Below are positions 45,312 through 54,529 of a stretch of DNA of 64,000 bases, piece after piece (position 1 is the stretch's first letter; each line of letters begins with the position of its first letter). The stretch is from NCBI GenBank assembly GCA_020628865.1, contig JAHDEJ010000005.1, forward strand, positions 62,001 through 126,000, read 5' to 3'. The notes under the pieces were generated by a model, which worked only from the letters and a program-made list of their open reading frames with translations, made no database searches and was not told the DNA's origin. The translations under genes and the position numbers were made by a program. The stretch is from Acidimicrobiales bacterium (lineage in GTDB: Bacteria; Actinomycetota; Acidimicrobiia; Acidimicrobiales; SHLQ01).

Positions 45312-46532
45312 TCACCTGCTCATCCACGCGTCGACCCGCTCCCGGTTGTCCTCGATCCAGGCCTCGGCGATGGTGTCGCTCGCCGCGAGCTTCGCTGCTC
45401 GGTCGGTGAGTTCGAGGGACTCGATGGTGCGTACGAAGTCCGAGATCTCCGTGGAGGTGAAGGTCATGCTGTCGAGCACGCGAGCAGCGTCGGGGTGTTC
45501 ATCGATCCAATCGAGGCGTCCGGCGATGTTGATGTCCGACGCCTCCGGCCAACCCGTCTGGCATCCGTCAGGGCCCTGCGTGCAGTCCTCCGGCAAGAGC
45601 GCGGTGAAGCCGAGCGTGCCGTCATCTCGAACGATGTCGCGCCAGGGTTCTCCCTCCCACGGGTCTCGTGCGCCTGTGTGGATGGCGCGATGTGAGACGG
45701 AAAGCCACATCGTGGTCGTGCCGACGTCGGCGTTCGCGTGATGGCTCGTGGGGGTCCAGACGTAAGCGATGCCGGGCTCCCCGTTCCGGGCGCGCTCGAG
45801 GAACGTGTCGAATTGCTGAGCGAACTCTTCCCGATCGCGGGCTTCGTGCTCAGGATCCCATGGGCCGCCGTTGACCTCAGCCCACTGGGGAAGGTGTTCG
45901 AGAAGACTCCAGTCGTTGAAATTGAGGTAGCTGTTTGCGATGTCGAAGCATCGCCACTCCTGCGGGCATCCGAAGATCTCGCCCCGCCCGTTGCCGTCGG
46001 TGTCGAGCGCCAGGGCAAGCTCAGGGTCGTCGGCGACCTGGTCGAGTGAAGTGATGTCGTGCTCGTCAGCCCAGGCCTTCGAAATGAGCCAACCCTCGAA
46101 GCCGCCTGCCGGGACGACGGTGCTCACGATCGCGGCGTCTTCGGCCGCTCCCCACTGCTCGACCATATGGTCTCCGTGCCACAGGCCGAAGAAGAGATCC
46201 GCGTCGTCCTCGACGAGACTCTGCAGGCCATCGTGGGGACCGACGCGGTCGAGGCTCTCCGGTTCGAAGCCGAGTTCCTCGAGGACCGACATGGCGATCG
46301 AGGTGTAGACGAGCGCAGAATCCCACGAGGGTCGAGCCACGCGAACTGGACCGCGGTCCATCGGCTGATTGTCCTCAACCGTTGGTGGGGTTGGCTCGTT
46401 GCTCGTCGATGAGTTCGATGTCACCGCGGTGGATGTCGGTGCATCGCTTGATGGGCTGATCGTCGCGGCTGGCGCGGAGGAACACGCCGCGGTCAGGACC
46501 ATGGCAAGTGCGGCGGAGCGACATGTGCCCAT
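45312..46532 (-). CDS. ProX/OpuAC-like betaine-binding lipoprotein
   Basis: A 406-residue lipoprotein. The signal peptide ends in the lipobox TAAC (Cys17), then a Ser/Thr/Pro linker to about residue 60, then a periplasmic-binding-protein fold of the glycine betaine/proline (OpuAC) family: VRVARPSWDSALVYTSIAMSVLEELGF at the start, DLFFGLWHGDHM, and GIAYVWTPTSHHANAD with the aromatic residues that cage quaternary amines. No permease or ATPase gene is adjacent in the window. It precedes the methyltransferase and demethylating genes, which fits uptake of betaine-like substrates. Confidence 0.85.
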   Translation of the reverse strand: MGTCRSAALAMVLTAACSSAPAATISPSSDAPTSTAVTSNSSTSNEPTPPTVEDNQPMDRGPVRVARPSWDSALVYTSIAMSVLEELGFEPESLDRVGPHDGLQSLVEDDADLFFGLWHGDHMVEQWGAAEDAAIVSTVVPAGGFEGWLISKAWADEHDITSLDQVADDPELALALDTDGNGRGEIFGCPQEWRCFDIANSYLNFNDWSLLEHLPQWAEVNGGPWDPEHEARDREEFAQQFDTFLERARNGEPGIAYVWTPTSHHANADVGTTTMWLSVSHRAIHTGARDPWEGEPWRDIVRDDGTLGFTALLPEDCTQGPDGCQTGWPEASDINIAGRLDWIDEHPDAARVLDSMTFTSTEISDFVRTIESLELTDRAAKLAASDTIAEAWIEDNRERVDAWMSR

Positions 46533-46592
46533 GAAGCAAGGTTGGCACCCGAGGGGAGGCGCCGCCCGTCAACGCTTGTAGTTGGAGCGCCG

Positions 46593-48140
46593 CTAGTCGA
46601 TGCCGGGGCGTTCGAGGACGATGGGGAGCTTGTCGCGGATGGCCTTGTCTCGGTCGGCGGGGATGTGTGTCGGGTGGCGTTCGAGGAGGGTCTGCACCCG
46701 TTCCTGCGCGACTTCGAGCTGGTCCTTGCCGCCCGCATCCTTCCAGTTGTCCGGCGATTCACGGTCGCCGATCGTCGGATAGATGTACTCGCGCTGCATC
46801 AGATCGAGCGTCTGTTGGGAGCCGAGGAAATGACCGGCGCCGTGCACGACCTCTTTGATCGTGTCGACCGAGAGGGTCTCTTCGCTCACCTCGATGCCAC
46901 GGACGGTCCGGTTGATGGAGCCGAGCATGTCATTGTCGATCACGAGTGCCTCGAGTGAACAGGACATGAGTGACCCGAGCATCCCAGCCGACTCGTACAC
47001 CAGGTTCGTTCCGGCCTGCCCGGCGAGGGTGACGTTCACGCCCTTCTCGTAGCCGGCCTGCGCGTCGGGGACCTTGGAGTCGGTCATTCCGGCGGCGCAG
47101 CCCGACGGCAGGCCGAGGAAGTTGGATACCTGGCCGGCGGCGGCGTTGAGCACACCTTCCTCGCCGGACCCGCCACTCATGGCGCCGGTGCGAAGGTCGG
47201 ACACGAATGGCCAGAGCCCCATGACGGCCGGGTGGCCCGGGCTCATCAGGTTCACCGCAGTGAGTGCGGCGAGGCACTCGGCGAGTGCCTGCGCCAACGA
47301 TCCGGCGAGCGCAGCCGGCGACGTCGCGCCGGCCTGGCCGGCGGACAACAGGTTGATCGGCATGCCGGTCTCGACCTGGGCGACCATGCAGTTGGTCGAC
47401 TCTTCGGCGAACCGCAGCGGCGGCACGACGAACGTGTTCTGGGCACAGACGAAGGGACGCTTGCGGAACTCACCTTCACCGCCGAGCGCCATGTCGTACA
47501 TCTCGACCGTCTCGTACACGTGCGGCCGTTCGAACCAGGAGGTGCCCTGCGGCTTCGACGTGCCGACCATCGTGGCGAACGCGGTGTTCAGGTCGAGTTC
47601 GCGGCTGTCCTCGCGGTCGCGGGCGACGACGGTCCGGGCAAAGAAGTGGATGTTGTCGCACGTGTCGACGATGCGGGCCGTGTCGTAGCAGTCCTGCGTC
47701 GACGAATGCCGGAACGTGTTCGTGACCGGGTCGTACATGAGGACCGCCGCGCCACCGGTGCCGAAGTGCACCTTGTCGCCGCCGACCTCGATCGACTTGT
47801 CCTCGTCGAAACCGTGCCAGATCCACTCCTTGGCGGCGAGCTCGATGCCTCGCTCGACGACGCCACGCGGATACCGGAGGCGACCGTGCTCGTCCATCCA
47901 CCCGCCTGCCTCGGTGACGACCTGCACGAACTCCGGCACGGGAGTGCCCATGCCGACGTCTTCGAGGAGCTCAAAGGCGGTGTCGACGACCTGTTGGAGT
48001 TGCGCGTCGGTGAGTGGCTTGAATCGTCCGCCGGGCAGACCCGGACGGACCGGTCGATCATCCTTGGCCAGTGGTTTGCTGCGGGTGGCGATGCGGCCGG
48101 CTCGGCCTCCGCTGCGCCGACGGGGTGCTTCTTCGCTCAT
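46593..48140 (-). CDS. Trimethylamine methyltransferase (MttB) superfamily, non-pyrrolysine type
   Basis: A 515-residue MttB homologue with no in-frame amber codon, so it belongs to the pyrrolysine-free branch exemplified by glycine betaine methyltransferase MtgB. Recognisable stretches are PLTDAQLQQVVDTAFELLEDVGM near the N-terminus, SAGQAGATSPAALAGSLAQALAE in the barrel and MQREYIYPTIGDRESPDNW at the end. Members move a methyl group from a quaternary amine to a corrinoid protein, but no corrinoid protein gene is present nearby. The gene follows the flavoprotein gene at 48172 on the same strand with 31 bp between; substrate is probably a betaine (inference). Confidence 0.88.
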   Translation of the reverse strand: MSEEAPRRRSGGRAGRIATRSKPLAKDDRPVRPGLPGGRFKPLTDAQLQQVVDTAFELLEDVGMGTPVPEFVQVVTEAGGWMDEHGRLRYPRGVVERGIELAAKEWIWHGFDEDKSIEVGGDKVHFGTGGAAVLMYDPVTNTFRHSSTQDCYDTARIVDTCDNIHFFARTVVARDREDSRELDLNTAFATMVGTSKPQGTSWFERPHVYETVEMYDMALGGEGEFRKRPFVCAQNTFVVPPLRFAEESTNCMVAQVETGMPINLLSAGQAGATSPAALAGSLAQALAECLAALTAVNLMSPGHPAVMGLWPFVSDLRTGAMSGGSGEEGVLNAAAGQVSNFLGLPSGCAAGMTDSKVPDAQAGYEKGVNVTLAGQAGTNLVYESAGMLGSLMSCSLEALVIDNDMLGSINRTVRGIEVSEETLSVDTIKEVVHGAGHFLGSQQTLDLMQREYIYPTIGDRESPDNWKDAGGKDQLEVAQERVQTLLERHPTHIPADRDKAIRDKLPIVLERPGID

Positions 48141-48171
48141 GTGCGTGTTCTGCTTTCGGTCGGTTGGCGGA

Positions 48172-50598
48172 TCAGGCGCGCAGTGCTGCGTTGGCCGGGT
48201 CGTAGGCAGGTTCAGCGAGCACGGTGGCGGTGCGGCGGACGCCGAGCATCTCGAGTTCGAACGTGGAGCCGGGGGCTTCGTAGTCCGGCCCGACATAGAC
48301 GAAGCCGAGGCTCTTGCCGACGGCGTGGCCGTAGGCGCCTGAGGTGCCGATGCCCATGACGGCACCGTCGGATCCGTAGGCGGGTTCATTGCCGAGCAGG
48401 TCGCTTTCGCCGTCCTCGATCTCGCAGTACACGAGGACCATGGAGAGCGGGTCGTCCTGGTCACGCCGGGCGACCGTGGCGTCCTTGCCGACGAATTCGC
48501 CGTCAAAGTCGACGAAGCGTTCGAGCCGCGCCTCGATCGGGGTGATCTCGGTGGTGAGCTCCGATCCCCAGGCCTTGTAGCCCTTCTCGATCCGCATGAC
48601 GTTCATGGCGTAGGCGCCGAAGTGCACCATGCCGTGCGGTTCTCCGGCGGCGACGATGGCGTCGTAGACCTCGCCCATCTGGTCGATCGGCATGTGGAGT
48701 TCCCAGCCGAGTTCGCCGACATAGCTGACTCGAAGGGCCTTCATCGGCACGCCGGCGACGGTGATCTCCTGAGCGGTCAGCCAGCGGAACGACTCGTTGG
48801 TGAGATCGGCGTCGGTCAATCCCGCGAGGACGTCGCGTGATCGGGGGCCGGTGACGGCGAGGATGCCGTGGGCGTCGGTCACGTCGGTCACGGTGACGTC
48901 TTCGCCCTCGAGGATGTGCTGGTTGAGCCAGTCCTCGTCGTGGGTGGTGCCCATGATCGCCGAGTTCAGGTAGTACCGGCCCTCGCCGAGGCGGGTGATG
49001 GTCATCTCGCATTCGATGCCGCCGAGCGAGGTGAGCATGTGCACCAAGCGCATGCCACCGTCCTTGCCCGGGATCTTGTTGGCGCTCACTCGGTTGAGCA
49101 GGGTGGCGGCGTCGGCCCCGGTCACTTCGAACTTCGCGAAGGCGGTGAGGTCGGCGATGCCGACCCGCTCACGAGTGCCCTTCACTTCTTCGGCGACGAT
49201 CGGGAAGGCGTTGGAACGCTTGAAGCTGTGCTTCTCCGGTTCACCGAAGTACTGCGGCCGCTCCCACCCGTAGACCTCCTGCCACTGGGCATCGAGGGCG
49301 TCGAGCTTGTCGTAGATGGGGTTGGTCTTCTGCTTGCGCGCGGCGGGATGGAATTCGCCCGGCGGTCGGGACTGGTACATGAGGTGGTATTCCTCGATCG
49401 CCTTCTCGTAGGCGAACTCGCCCTTGGCGCCGGTGTGATCGCCGAAGCGACGGGGGTCCATGCCGCGCACGTTGATCTCGGTCTGGCCGTGCACCATCCA
49501 CTGCGCCAGGTACTTGCCGGCGCCGGGGCCCTGGGTGATGCCGATCGAGGCACCATTGCAGTGCCAGTAGTTCCGGAAGCCGGGCGCCGGGCCCATGAGG
49601 TAACCCGAGTCGGGCGTGTGCGTGATCGGGCCCGAGACCGTCTGCTTGATGCCGGCTTCCGACCAGGAGGGCACCCGGTCGAGTGCGTCCATCAGGCAGT
49701 CGGCGATGACGTCGTGGTCGGGCGGCGTCAGGTAGAAGTGCAGGTCCCAGTCGATGCCGTCGACGCCGTAGGCCTGGGCGTTGGCCATCTCGTACGGGCC
49801 GATGAGGATGCCGTCGATCTCGCGGCGGTAGTACGAGGAGCTGCGCGGGTCACGGGTGACCGGCGGCTCGAAGTCGAGCGCCATCATCGATTCGAGCGGC
49901 TCGGTGATGATGTACTGATGGATCACCGAGACGATCGGCACCTCGAGGCCGATCATCTCGCCGAGCTGCGGGGCGTAGCAGCCGGCGGCGTTGACGACGT
50001 GTTCGGCGACGACGCGGCCCTTCTCGGTGATGACCTCCCAGCGGCCGTCGGGCAGCTGGTTCATGTCGGTCACGGGGTTGTTGCGGCTGATCTCGACGCC
50101 GAGCTGGCGGGCACCCTTGGCCATGGCGTTCGTTGAACCGGTCGGGTCACTCCAGCCGTCGTTCGGTGTGTAGAAGCCGAGCTGGACGTCGTCGATGTTC
50201 TCGAACAGCGGGTTGAGGCGCTTGATCTCTTCGCGGTCGATCAGGTGGCTCTCGATACCGAGCTGGTTGAGCTGGGCGTGCACCTGCTTGTGCCAGAGAA
50301 CGTCCTCGTCGCTGATCGCGAAGCGGATGGCGCCACACCCGTGCCAGCCGGCGGAGAGACCGGTCTCTTCCTCGATCTTCGGGTAGAGCTGGATCGCCTC
50401 TTCGTGGACCTTGGCCATGTTGAGGTCGCCGATGAAGTTCGGCACGAGGCCGGCGGCATGCCACGTGGAACCGGAGGTGAGCTCGCCCTTCTCGACGAGG
50501 ATGGTGTCGGGCCCCCAGCCCTCGTGGGCCAGGAAGTAGGCGAGGCCGACGCCCATTGCGCCACCTCCGATGATGACGACGCGTGCTTCTTCTCGCAT
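48172..50598 (-). CDS. Dimethylglycine/sarcosine dehydrogenase-like flavoprotein with GcvT domains
   Basis: An 808-residue protein: N-terminal DAO-type FAD oxidoreductase (VVIIGGGAMGVGLAYFLAHEG; the GSTWHAAGL motif includes the His that binds FAD covalently in dimethylglycine dehydrogenase), a linking FAO_M domain, then GcvT aminomethyltransferase N- and C-domains (RVSANKIPGKDGG; VSYVGELGWELHMP) that accept the released one-carbon unit on tetrahydrofolate. It oxidatively demethylates N-methylated glycines. ATG 50598 starts the FAD motif. It is divergent from an IclR gene over a 112-bp region with repeated TTTCACTGA half-sites, and is followed by the MttB homologue. Confidence 0.92.
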   Translation of the reverse strand: MREEARVVIIGGGAMGVGLAYFLAHEGWGPDTILVEKGELTSGSTWHAAGLVPNFIGDLNMAKVHEEAIQLYPKIEEETGLSAGWHGCGAIRFAISDEDVLWHKQVHAQLNQLGIESHLIDREEIKRLNPLFENIDDVQLGFYTPNDGWSDPTGSTNAMAKGARQLGVEISRNNPVTDMNQLPDGRWEVITEKGRVVAEHVVNAAGCYAPQLGEMIGLEVPIVSVIHQYIITEPLESMMALDFEPPVTRDPRSSSYYRREIDGILIGPYEMANAQAYGVDGIDWDLHFYLTPPDHDVIADCLMDALDRVPSWSEAGIKQTVSGPITHTPDSGYLMGPAPGFRNYWHCNGASIGITQGPGAGKYLAQWMVHGQTEINVRGMDPRRFGDHTGAKGEFAYEKAIEEYHLMYQSRPPGEFHPAARKQKTNPIYDKLDALDAQWQEVYGWERPQYFGEPEKHSFKRSNAFPIVAEEVKGTRERVGIADLTAFAKFEVTGADAATLLNRVSANKIPGKDGGMRLVHMLTSLGGIECEMTITRLGEGRYYLNSAIMGTTHDEDWLNQHILEGEDVTVTDVTDAHGILAVTGPRSRDVLAGLTDADLTNESFRWLTAQEITVAGVPMKALRVSYVGELGWELHMPIDQMGEVYDAIVAAGEPHGMVHFGAYAMNVMRIEKGYKAWGSELTTEITPIEARLERFVDFDGEFVGKDATVARRDQDDPLSMVLVYCEIEDGESDLLGNEPAYGSDGAVMGIGTSGAYGHAVGKSLGFVYVGPDYEAPGSTFELEMLGVRRTATVLAEPAYDPANAALRA

Positions 50599-50645
50599 GA
50601 GCGAAGAACCCCCATTGGTTCCCTGGTTGCACTGCTGGACTCGGG

Positions 50646-50676
50646 GTTTCACTGACCCCGTTTCACTGAGTGGAAC
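50646..50676. promoter_or_regulatory. Probable IclR operator between the flavoprotein and iclR genes
   Basis: GTTTCACTGA occurs at 50646-50655 and 50660-50669, 14 bp apart; the second copy is the left half of GTTTCACTGAGTGGAAC (50660-50676), a palindrome with one mismatch per arm. It lies in the divergent region, placed to control both genes. Confidence 0.5.
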
Positions 50677-50710
50677 GTTTCAACAACTGGCAGATAGTGT
50701 AGACCACAAC

Positions 50711-51445
50711 ATGCAGGCGATCGAGCGAGCTTTCACGGTTCTTCGAGCACTCGCAGGGCGGCCCGGCACGAGTTCTCTCGCCGAGGTGACGCGGGCGAGC
50801 GAGCTCCCGAAGTCGACGGTGCTGCGAATCCTTGCCGCACTCGAAGAACAGGGCGCCGTGCAAAGCCTGGCCGGCCGCTATTCGATCGGCCCCGGCCTCG
50901 CAGCCATGTCGCACCACGGGGCTCCGTTGAGTGCGTTGCGTGACGTGGCCCGGCCGTACATGGTCGAGGTCGCGGAGACGCTCGAAGAGAACGTGTCGCT
51001 CACGATCGAGGATGGCGACGCCACGTTGTACCTCGACACAGCGGTCGCCGAGAGCTCGGTCCAGGTGCGGGACTGGACGGGCGAGCGGCTTCCATATCAC
51101 GCATCATCCGGCGGGTTGGCGCTGCTCTCGACCTGGCCGGACGAAGACGTTCAGGCGCTGGTCGATGGCGGGCTGGAGGCATTCACGGCCACGACGGTGC
51201 TCACGAAGTCCGGTCTCGATGAGAAGTTCCGACACATGCAGGACACCGGCATCGTCTGGACCCTTCAGGAGTTCTCTGACGATGTCACGGGCGTGGCGGC
51301 CGTCATCCGCACGAACGCAGGCGAAGCAGTGGCCGCCCTCAACGTGTACGGCCCCGACTACCGCTTCCCCGGAGCCCGCAGCGAGGACGAGGTCGCCACG
51401 GTCCTGCTCGACGCCTGCGCCAGAATCGGCGACCGCCTCGCCTAA
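50711..51445 (+). CDS. IclR-family transcriptional regulator
   Basis: A 244-residue IclR protein. N-terminal winged helix (residues 1-60: MQAIERAFTVLRALAGRPG, TRASELPKSTVLRILAALEEQG) and a C-terminal ligand-binding domain with LPYHASSGGLALLS and AVIRTNAGEAVAALNVYGP. The open frame extends upstream, but ATG 50711 is the natural IclR start. It is divergent from the dimethylglycine-dehydrogenase-like gene and probably responds to a methylated amine or its product. A cluster of family A palindromes starts at its TAA stop codon. Confidence 0.9.
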   Translation: MQAIERAFTVLRALAGRPGTSSLAEVTRASELPKSTVLRILAALEEQGAVQSLAGRYSIGPGLAAMSHHGAPLSALRDVARPYMVEVAETLEENVSLTIEDGDATLYLDTAVAESSVQVRDWTGERLPYHASSGGLALLSTWPDEDVQALVDGGLEAFTATTVLTKSGLDEKFRHMQDTGIVWTLQEFSDDVTGVAAVIRTNAGEAVAALNVYGPDYRFPGARSEDEVATVLLDACARIGDRLA

Positions 51446-51566
51446 GTGCCTTCTCGCCTAGGTGCCTGGCACCTAACGGACAGTTCCAACTCACGAACCA
51501 CTGATTTTTCAACAATTCGTCCCTCAGGTGCCTGGCACCTAACGGGGGCTTAGGTGCCAGGCACCT
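51443..51566. repeat. Palindromic repeat family A, copy 2 (three units)
   Basis: Perfect palindromes at 51459-51475, 51526-51540 and 51552-51566, all with core GGTGCCTGGCACC or its complement GGTGCCAGGCACC; the first two share 20 identical bases ending TAACGG. A partial unit AAGTGCC starts at the stop codon of the IclR gene. The block fills most of the gap to the next, co-directional gene. Confidence 0.85.
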
Positions 51567-51613
51567 GATCGGTGGATCCGTTCGTGGTGGAGCGCCGATG
51601 CGATCATGGGTGC

Positions 51614-52333
51614 ATGCACATCGCTGCGGTTCCGGGCAACGGCGGAAGTCCGGCAAGGTGGGAGCTCCTGCCCGACCCACTCGCTGCCGGTACCACCCTG
51701 CATGCCATCACGCTGCCCGGGTTCGACGGCACGCCGCTACCGTCGGCGACCCCGACGCTCGACGTCTTCGTCGACGCGATGATCGCCGCCGTCGAAGCAC
51801 TCCCGAGACCCCGGGTCGTGTTCGGCACCGGGATCGGGGGGTCGATCGCACTGCAGGCGGCGCAGCGCCCGGGGTGGGCCGACGGCTTCATCCTCCACGC
51901 ACCCGTCGGTCCGTCGCTCGACACTCGGCTGCTCCCGAAGCTCATGCGCCCGAACCTGGTCCGGTCGTTTGCGAAGGCGGCCATCTCGAGCCCGGTCGGT
52001 CGGGCACTCGGTCGCCGTCGCTACGCCGATGTTCCAGCCGACACCATCGACCGCGTGTTGGGCGACTACGCCCGCTGCGATGCGTTCGGACCCATGTGGG
52101 ACATCCTCAACGCCGACTGGTGGAACGCGCTCGAACCGTTGACGGATCCGGCAATCGTGCTGTGGGGGGCGGGGGATGGCGTCCTCGATGCCGGTCACGC
52201 CGAGGAGTTCCGACGGGTCGTGCCAGACGCAGAGATTCGAACCGAGCAGGACTGGGCCCACTACCCGATGCTCGAACAGCCAGAGCACTTCGCAGCAACG
52301 ATCGATCGGATCGCCCGCGAGCTCGTCGGATGA
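51614..52333 (+). CDS. Alpha/beta-hydrolase fold protein lacking the nucleophile
   Basis: A 239-residue protein with the alpha/beta-hydrolase pattern: an oxyanion-loop-like PGNGGSP near residue 7, strand-loop AITLPGFDGTP, the elbow position FGTGIGGSIALQAA (71-84), an acid in WGAGDGVLDAGH and a late His in DWAHYPMLEQPEHF. The elbow consensus G-x-S-x-G is G-T-G-I-G, so Gly73 replaces the catalytic Ser; His and Asp remain. It may be a non-hydrolytic fold member. ATG 51614 starts the first strand. The stop overlaps the start of the PEP-utilising enzyme (ATGA), so they are co-translated. Confidence 0.82.
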   Translation: MHIAAVPGNGGSPARWELLPDPLAAGTTLHAITLPGFDGTPLPSATPTLDVFVDAMIAAVEALPRPRVVFGTGIGGSIALQAAQRPGWADGFILHAPVGPSLDTRLLPKLMRPNLVRSFAKAAISSPVGRALGRRRYADVPADTIDRVLGDYARCDAFGPMWDILNADWWNALEPLTDPAIVLWGAGDGVLDAGHAEEFRRVVPDAEIRTEQDWAHYPMLEQPEHFAATIDRIARELVG

Positions 52334-54465
52334 ACTCCGGCGTCCTCACCCTCGGTTCCGGCACGCTCGCCGGAGCAGGGGTCGCGCCGAAGGCGGCCCG
52401 TCTCGACGACGCGAAGGTGGCCGGGCTCCCTGTCCCCGAAGGCGCTGTGGTCATCGACGGCGCAGACGCGGCATCGGCTGCCCGGCAGCTGGCCGCGATG
52501 TTCACAACTCCCGTTGCCGTGCGATCGGCGTTCAGTGCGGAGGACACGGCCGGCCGCAGCATGGCCGGGCACTTCCACACGGCGCTCGGCGTGCCGTCGA
52601 CCGCCGACGCGATTCGTGCCGCCATCGACGCCGTGCGTTCCTCGGGTGATGCCCGCATGCGCCGCGACGTGCTGGTCATGCCGATGGTCGAAGCCGTGCA
52701 CGCAGGTGTCGCGTTCACCGAGCCGGGCTGGCAGGACGACCTCGTGAACGTCGTCTCCGGCCAGGGTGAGCAACTCGTGTCCGGTGCCGAGACCGGTGAA
52801 CGAGTTGAGCTGCCGCGGCTCGGACGCTGGGAACGATCGACGGCCGACGAGCCGTGGGCCGGTCGGCTGCAGATCATGTTGCGGGACGCCCGCCTCGTCG
52901 AGGGCGACGAGCCATGGGACATCGAATGGGCCGACGACGGCACCACGTGCTGGTTTCTGCAGATCCGTCCGATCACGGCGCCGATCACCCGTGACGAGAC
53001 CTTCACGCTCGCGAATCACCGCGAGATCCTGCCGGACCCACCGTCGGTCTTCATGAGCAGCATCATCATGTCGAACGGCCGGCGCCTCGCCGGTCCGGGC
53101 GGGATGCTCACCGAGGCCACCGCGAACCGCGGCTACTTCGAGATGTTCGACGGCCGGCCGTACATCAATCAGTCGATCACGACCGACCTCGTTCGGTCAC
53201 TCGGCCTGCCGAGTGCGTTGGTCAACGCATCGCTCGGCGGCGACGATGTCGAGCAGATTCCGATCCAGCCTGCGCGCGTCGTCTTGTCGTTGCCGAAGCT
53301 GCTGCGGCTCGGGGCCGATCAGGGGCGTGCGGTTCGTCGAGCCCGACGGGTGGCCAGCCGCCTGCTGCGTCCGGCAAACCACCAGCCGTCCTTCGCTGCG
53401 GCCGGGAAGGCATTCGCTGACGATCATCTTGCGCTCGTCGAGGAGATGGGCAACCTCGTGAGTGCCATGGCCGTGCCCCTTGCTCTTCTCCGCAAGGCCG
53501 GTGTCCTCTCGGATCACTTTGCTCACCTCGACACGCCGGGCACCCGCATCATGGGTGACCTCCGCACGGTCGCCTCACTCGCAGCAGCGAGTGAGGGCGG
53601 TGTGGCCGCCCTGGCCGCTGGGGAAGTTCCCGGCGATCCGGCAACGGCGGCGGCGTGGAAGCAGTGGTTGTCCGACCATGGTCACCGCGGACGGTTCGAG
53701 AGCGACCTCTCGCAGCCTCGCTTCGCCGACACACCAGCGGAGACACTCCGGCTCGCCGCGTCATTGGCCCGGACGCCGGCCGCCGCTGACGAGCCGTCGG
53801 GCCGGTCGCTGCGTCAGACGCTCTCGCTCCCGCTCTGGCTGGTCGGCCGTCGGGCGCTCGTGGCACGCGAGGAGCTTCGGACCCGAGCGATGCGCGGCTT
53901 CCACGTGCATCGGGAGGTCTTCCTCGAGCTCAGTCATCGCGCTGTTGCCGATGGTCGGCTTCCGGAAGCAGAAGCGGTCTGGGATTTGTCGATTGAAGAA
54001 CTCACGGAGGTCGATGGCGGACGCGTCATCACTGCGGACGAGTTGGCCGAACGTCGCGCCGAGATCGCAGCGTTTGCGGCCATGGACGTACCGGAGGTCC
54101 GCAGTCGGTTCGGTGCGATCGAAGCCGGGGCCGAGCCCGATGGCCGCGGGATCCCGTTGCACCCCGGCCGTGTCGAAGGACGAGCCTGGGTACTCGATGC
54201 GCCGTCTCTCGATCGTCCCGAAGGCTTCGATACGGAGACGACGGTTCTCGTCGCTCGAAGCGTGGACGCCGGCTGGGTTCCGACCTTCGGTCTCGTCGCC
54301 GGCGTCGCGGTCGACATCGGCGGCGACCTGTCGCACGGCTCGATCATCCTCCGAGAGCTCGCCCTTCCGTCGATCACCAACACGCGGGGTATGACCAGAC
54401 AGATCCAGACAGGCGACCACGTCATCCTCGACGCGACGAACGCCCGCATCGAACGCTCGATCTGA
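52330..54465 (+). CDS. PEP-synthase/rifampicin-phosphotransferase-like enzyme
   Basis: A 711-residue protein. The N-terminal about 290 residues are a PPDK-type ATP-grasp half (PVAVRSAFSAEDTAGRSMAGH, VMPMVEAVHAGVAFT, WFLQIRPIT), the middle about 290 residues are helical and family-specific, and the C-terminal domain is the swivelling phosphohistidine domain with GGDLSHGSIILRELALPSI, its His taking the phosphate. The order ATP-binding, middle, His domain is that of rifampicin phosphotransferase, somewhat shorter than the usual 860 or so residues, so the phosphate acceptor is probably a small molecule. It is coupled to the hydrolase-fold gene. Confidence 0.88.
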   Translation: MNSGVLTLGSGTLAGAGVAPKAARLDDAKVAGLPVPEGAVVIDGADAASAARQLAAMFTTPVAVRSAFSAEDTAGRSMAGHFHTALGVPSTADAIRAAIDAVRSSGDARMRRDVLVMPMVEAVHAGVAFTEPGWQDDLVNVVSGQGEQLVSGAETGERVELPRLGRWERSTADEPWAGRLQIMLRDARLVEGDEPWDIEWADDGTTCWFLQIRPITAPITRDETFTLANHREILPDPPSVFMSSIIMSNGRRLAGPGGMLTEATANRGYFEMFDGRPYINQSITTDLVRSLGLPSALVNASLGGDDVEQIPIQPARVVLSLPKLLRLGADQGRAVRRARRVASRLLRPANHQPSFAAAGKAFADDHLALVEEMGNLVSAMAVPLALLRKAGVLSDHFAHLDTPGTRIMGDLRTVASLAAASEGGVAALAAGEVPGDPATAAAWKQWLSDHGHRGRFESDLSQPRFADTPAETLRLAASLARTPAAADEPSGRSLRQTLSLPLWLVGRRALVAREELRTRAMRGFHVHREVFLELSHRAVADGRLPEAEAVWDLSIEELTEVDGGRVITADELAERRAEIAAFAAMDVPEVRSRFGAIEAGAEPDGRGIPLHPGRVEGRAWVLDAPSLDRPEGFDTETTVLVARSVDAGWVPTFGLVAGVAVDIGGDLSHGSIILRELALPSITNTRGMTRQIQTGDHVILDATNARIERSI

Positions 54466-54529
54466 AGCGTTCAGGCGCCGATCGCCGTCTCGGGCAGTCG
54501 AGTGATGAAGAGCTGCTTGACTTGATGCC

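Noticed and set aside
46593-48140. Pyrrolysine-containing MttB
   Set aside because: No in-frame TAG exists; the frame is uninterrupted, so it is a pyrrolysine-free homologue.
51443-51566. CRISPR-like array
   Set aside because: Only three short palindromic units with unequal spacing (50 and 11 bp), and the same palindrome occurs at other intergenic sites; no cas genes.
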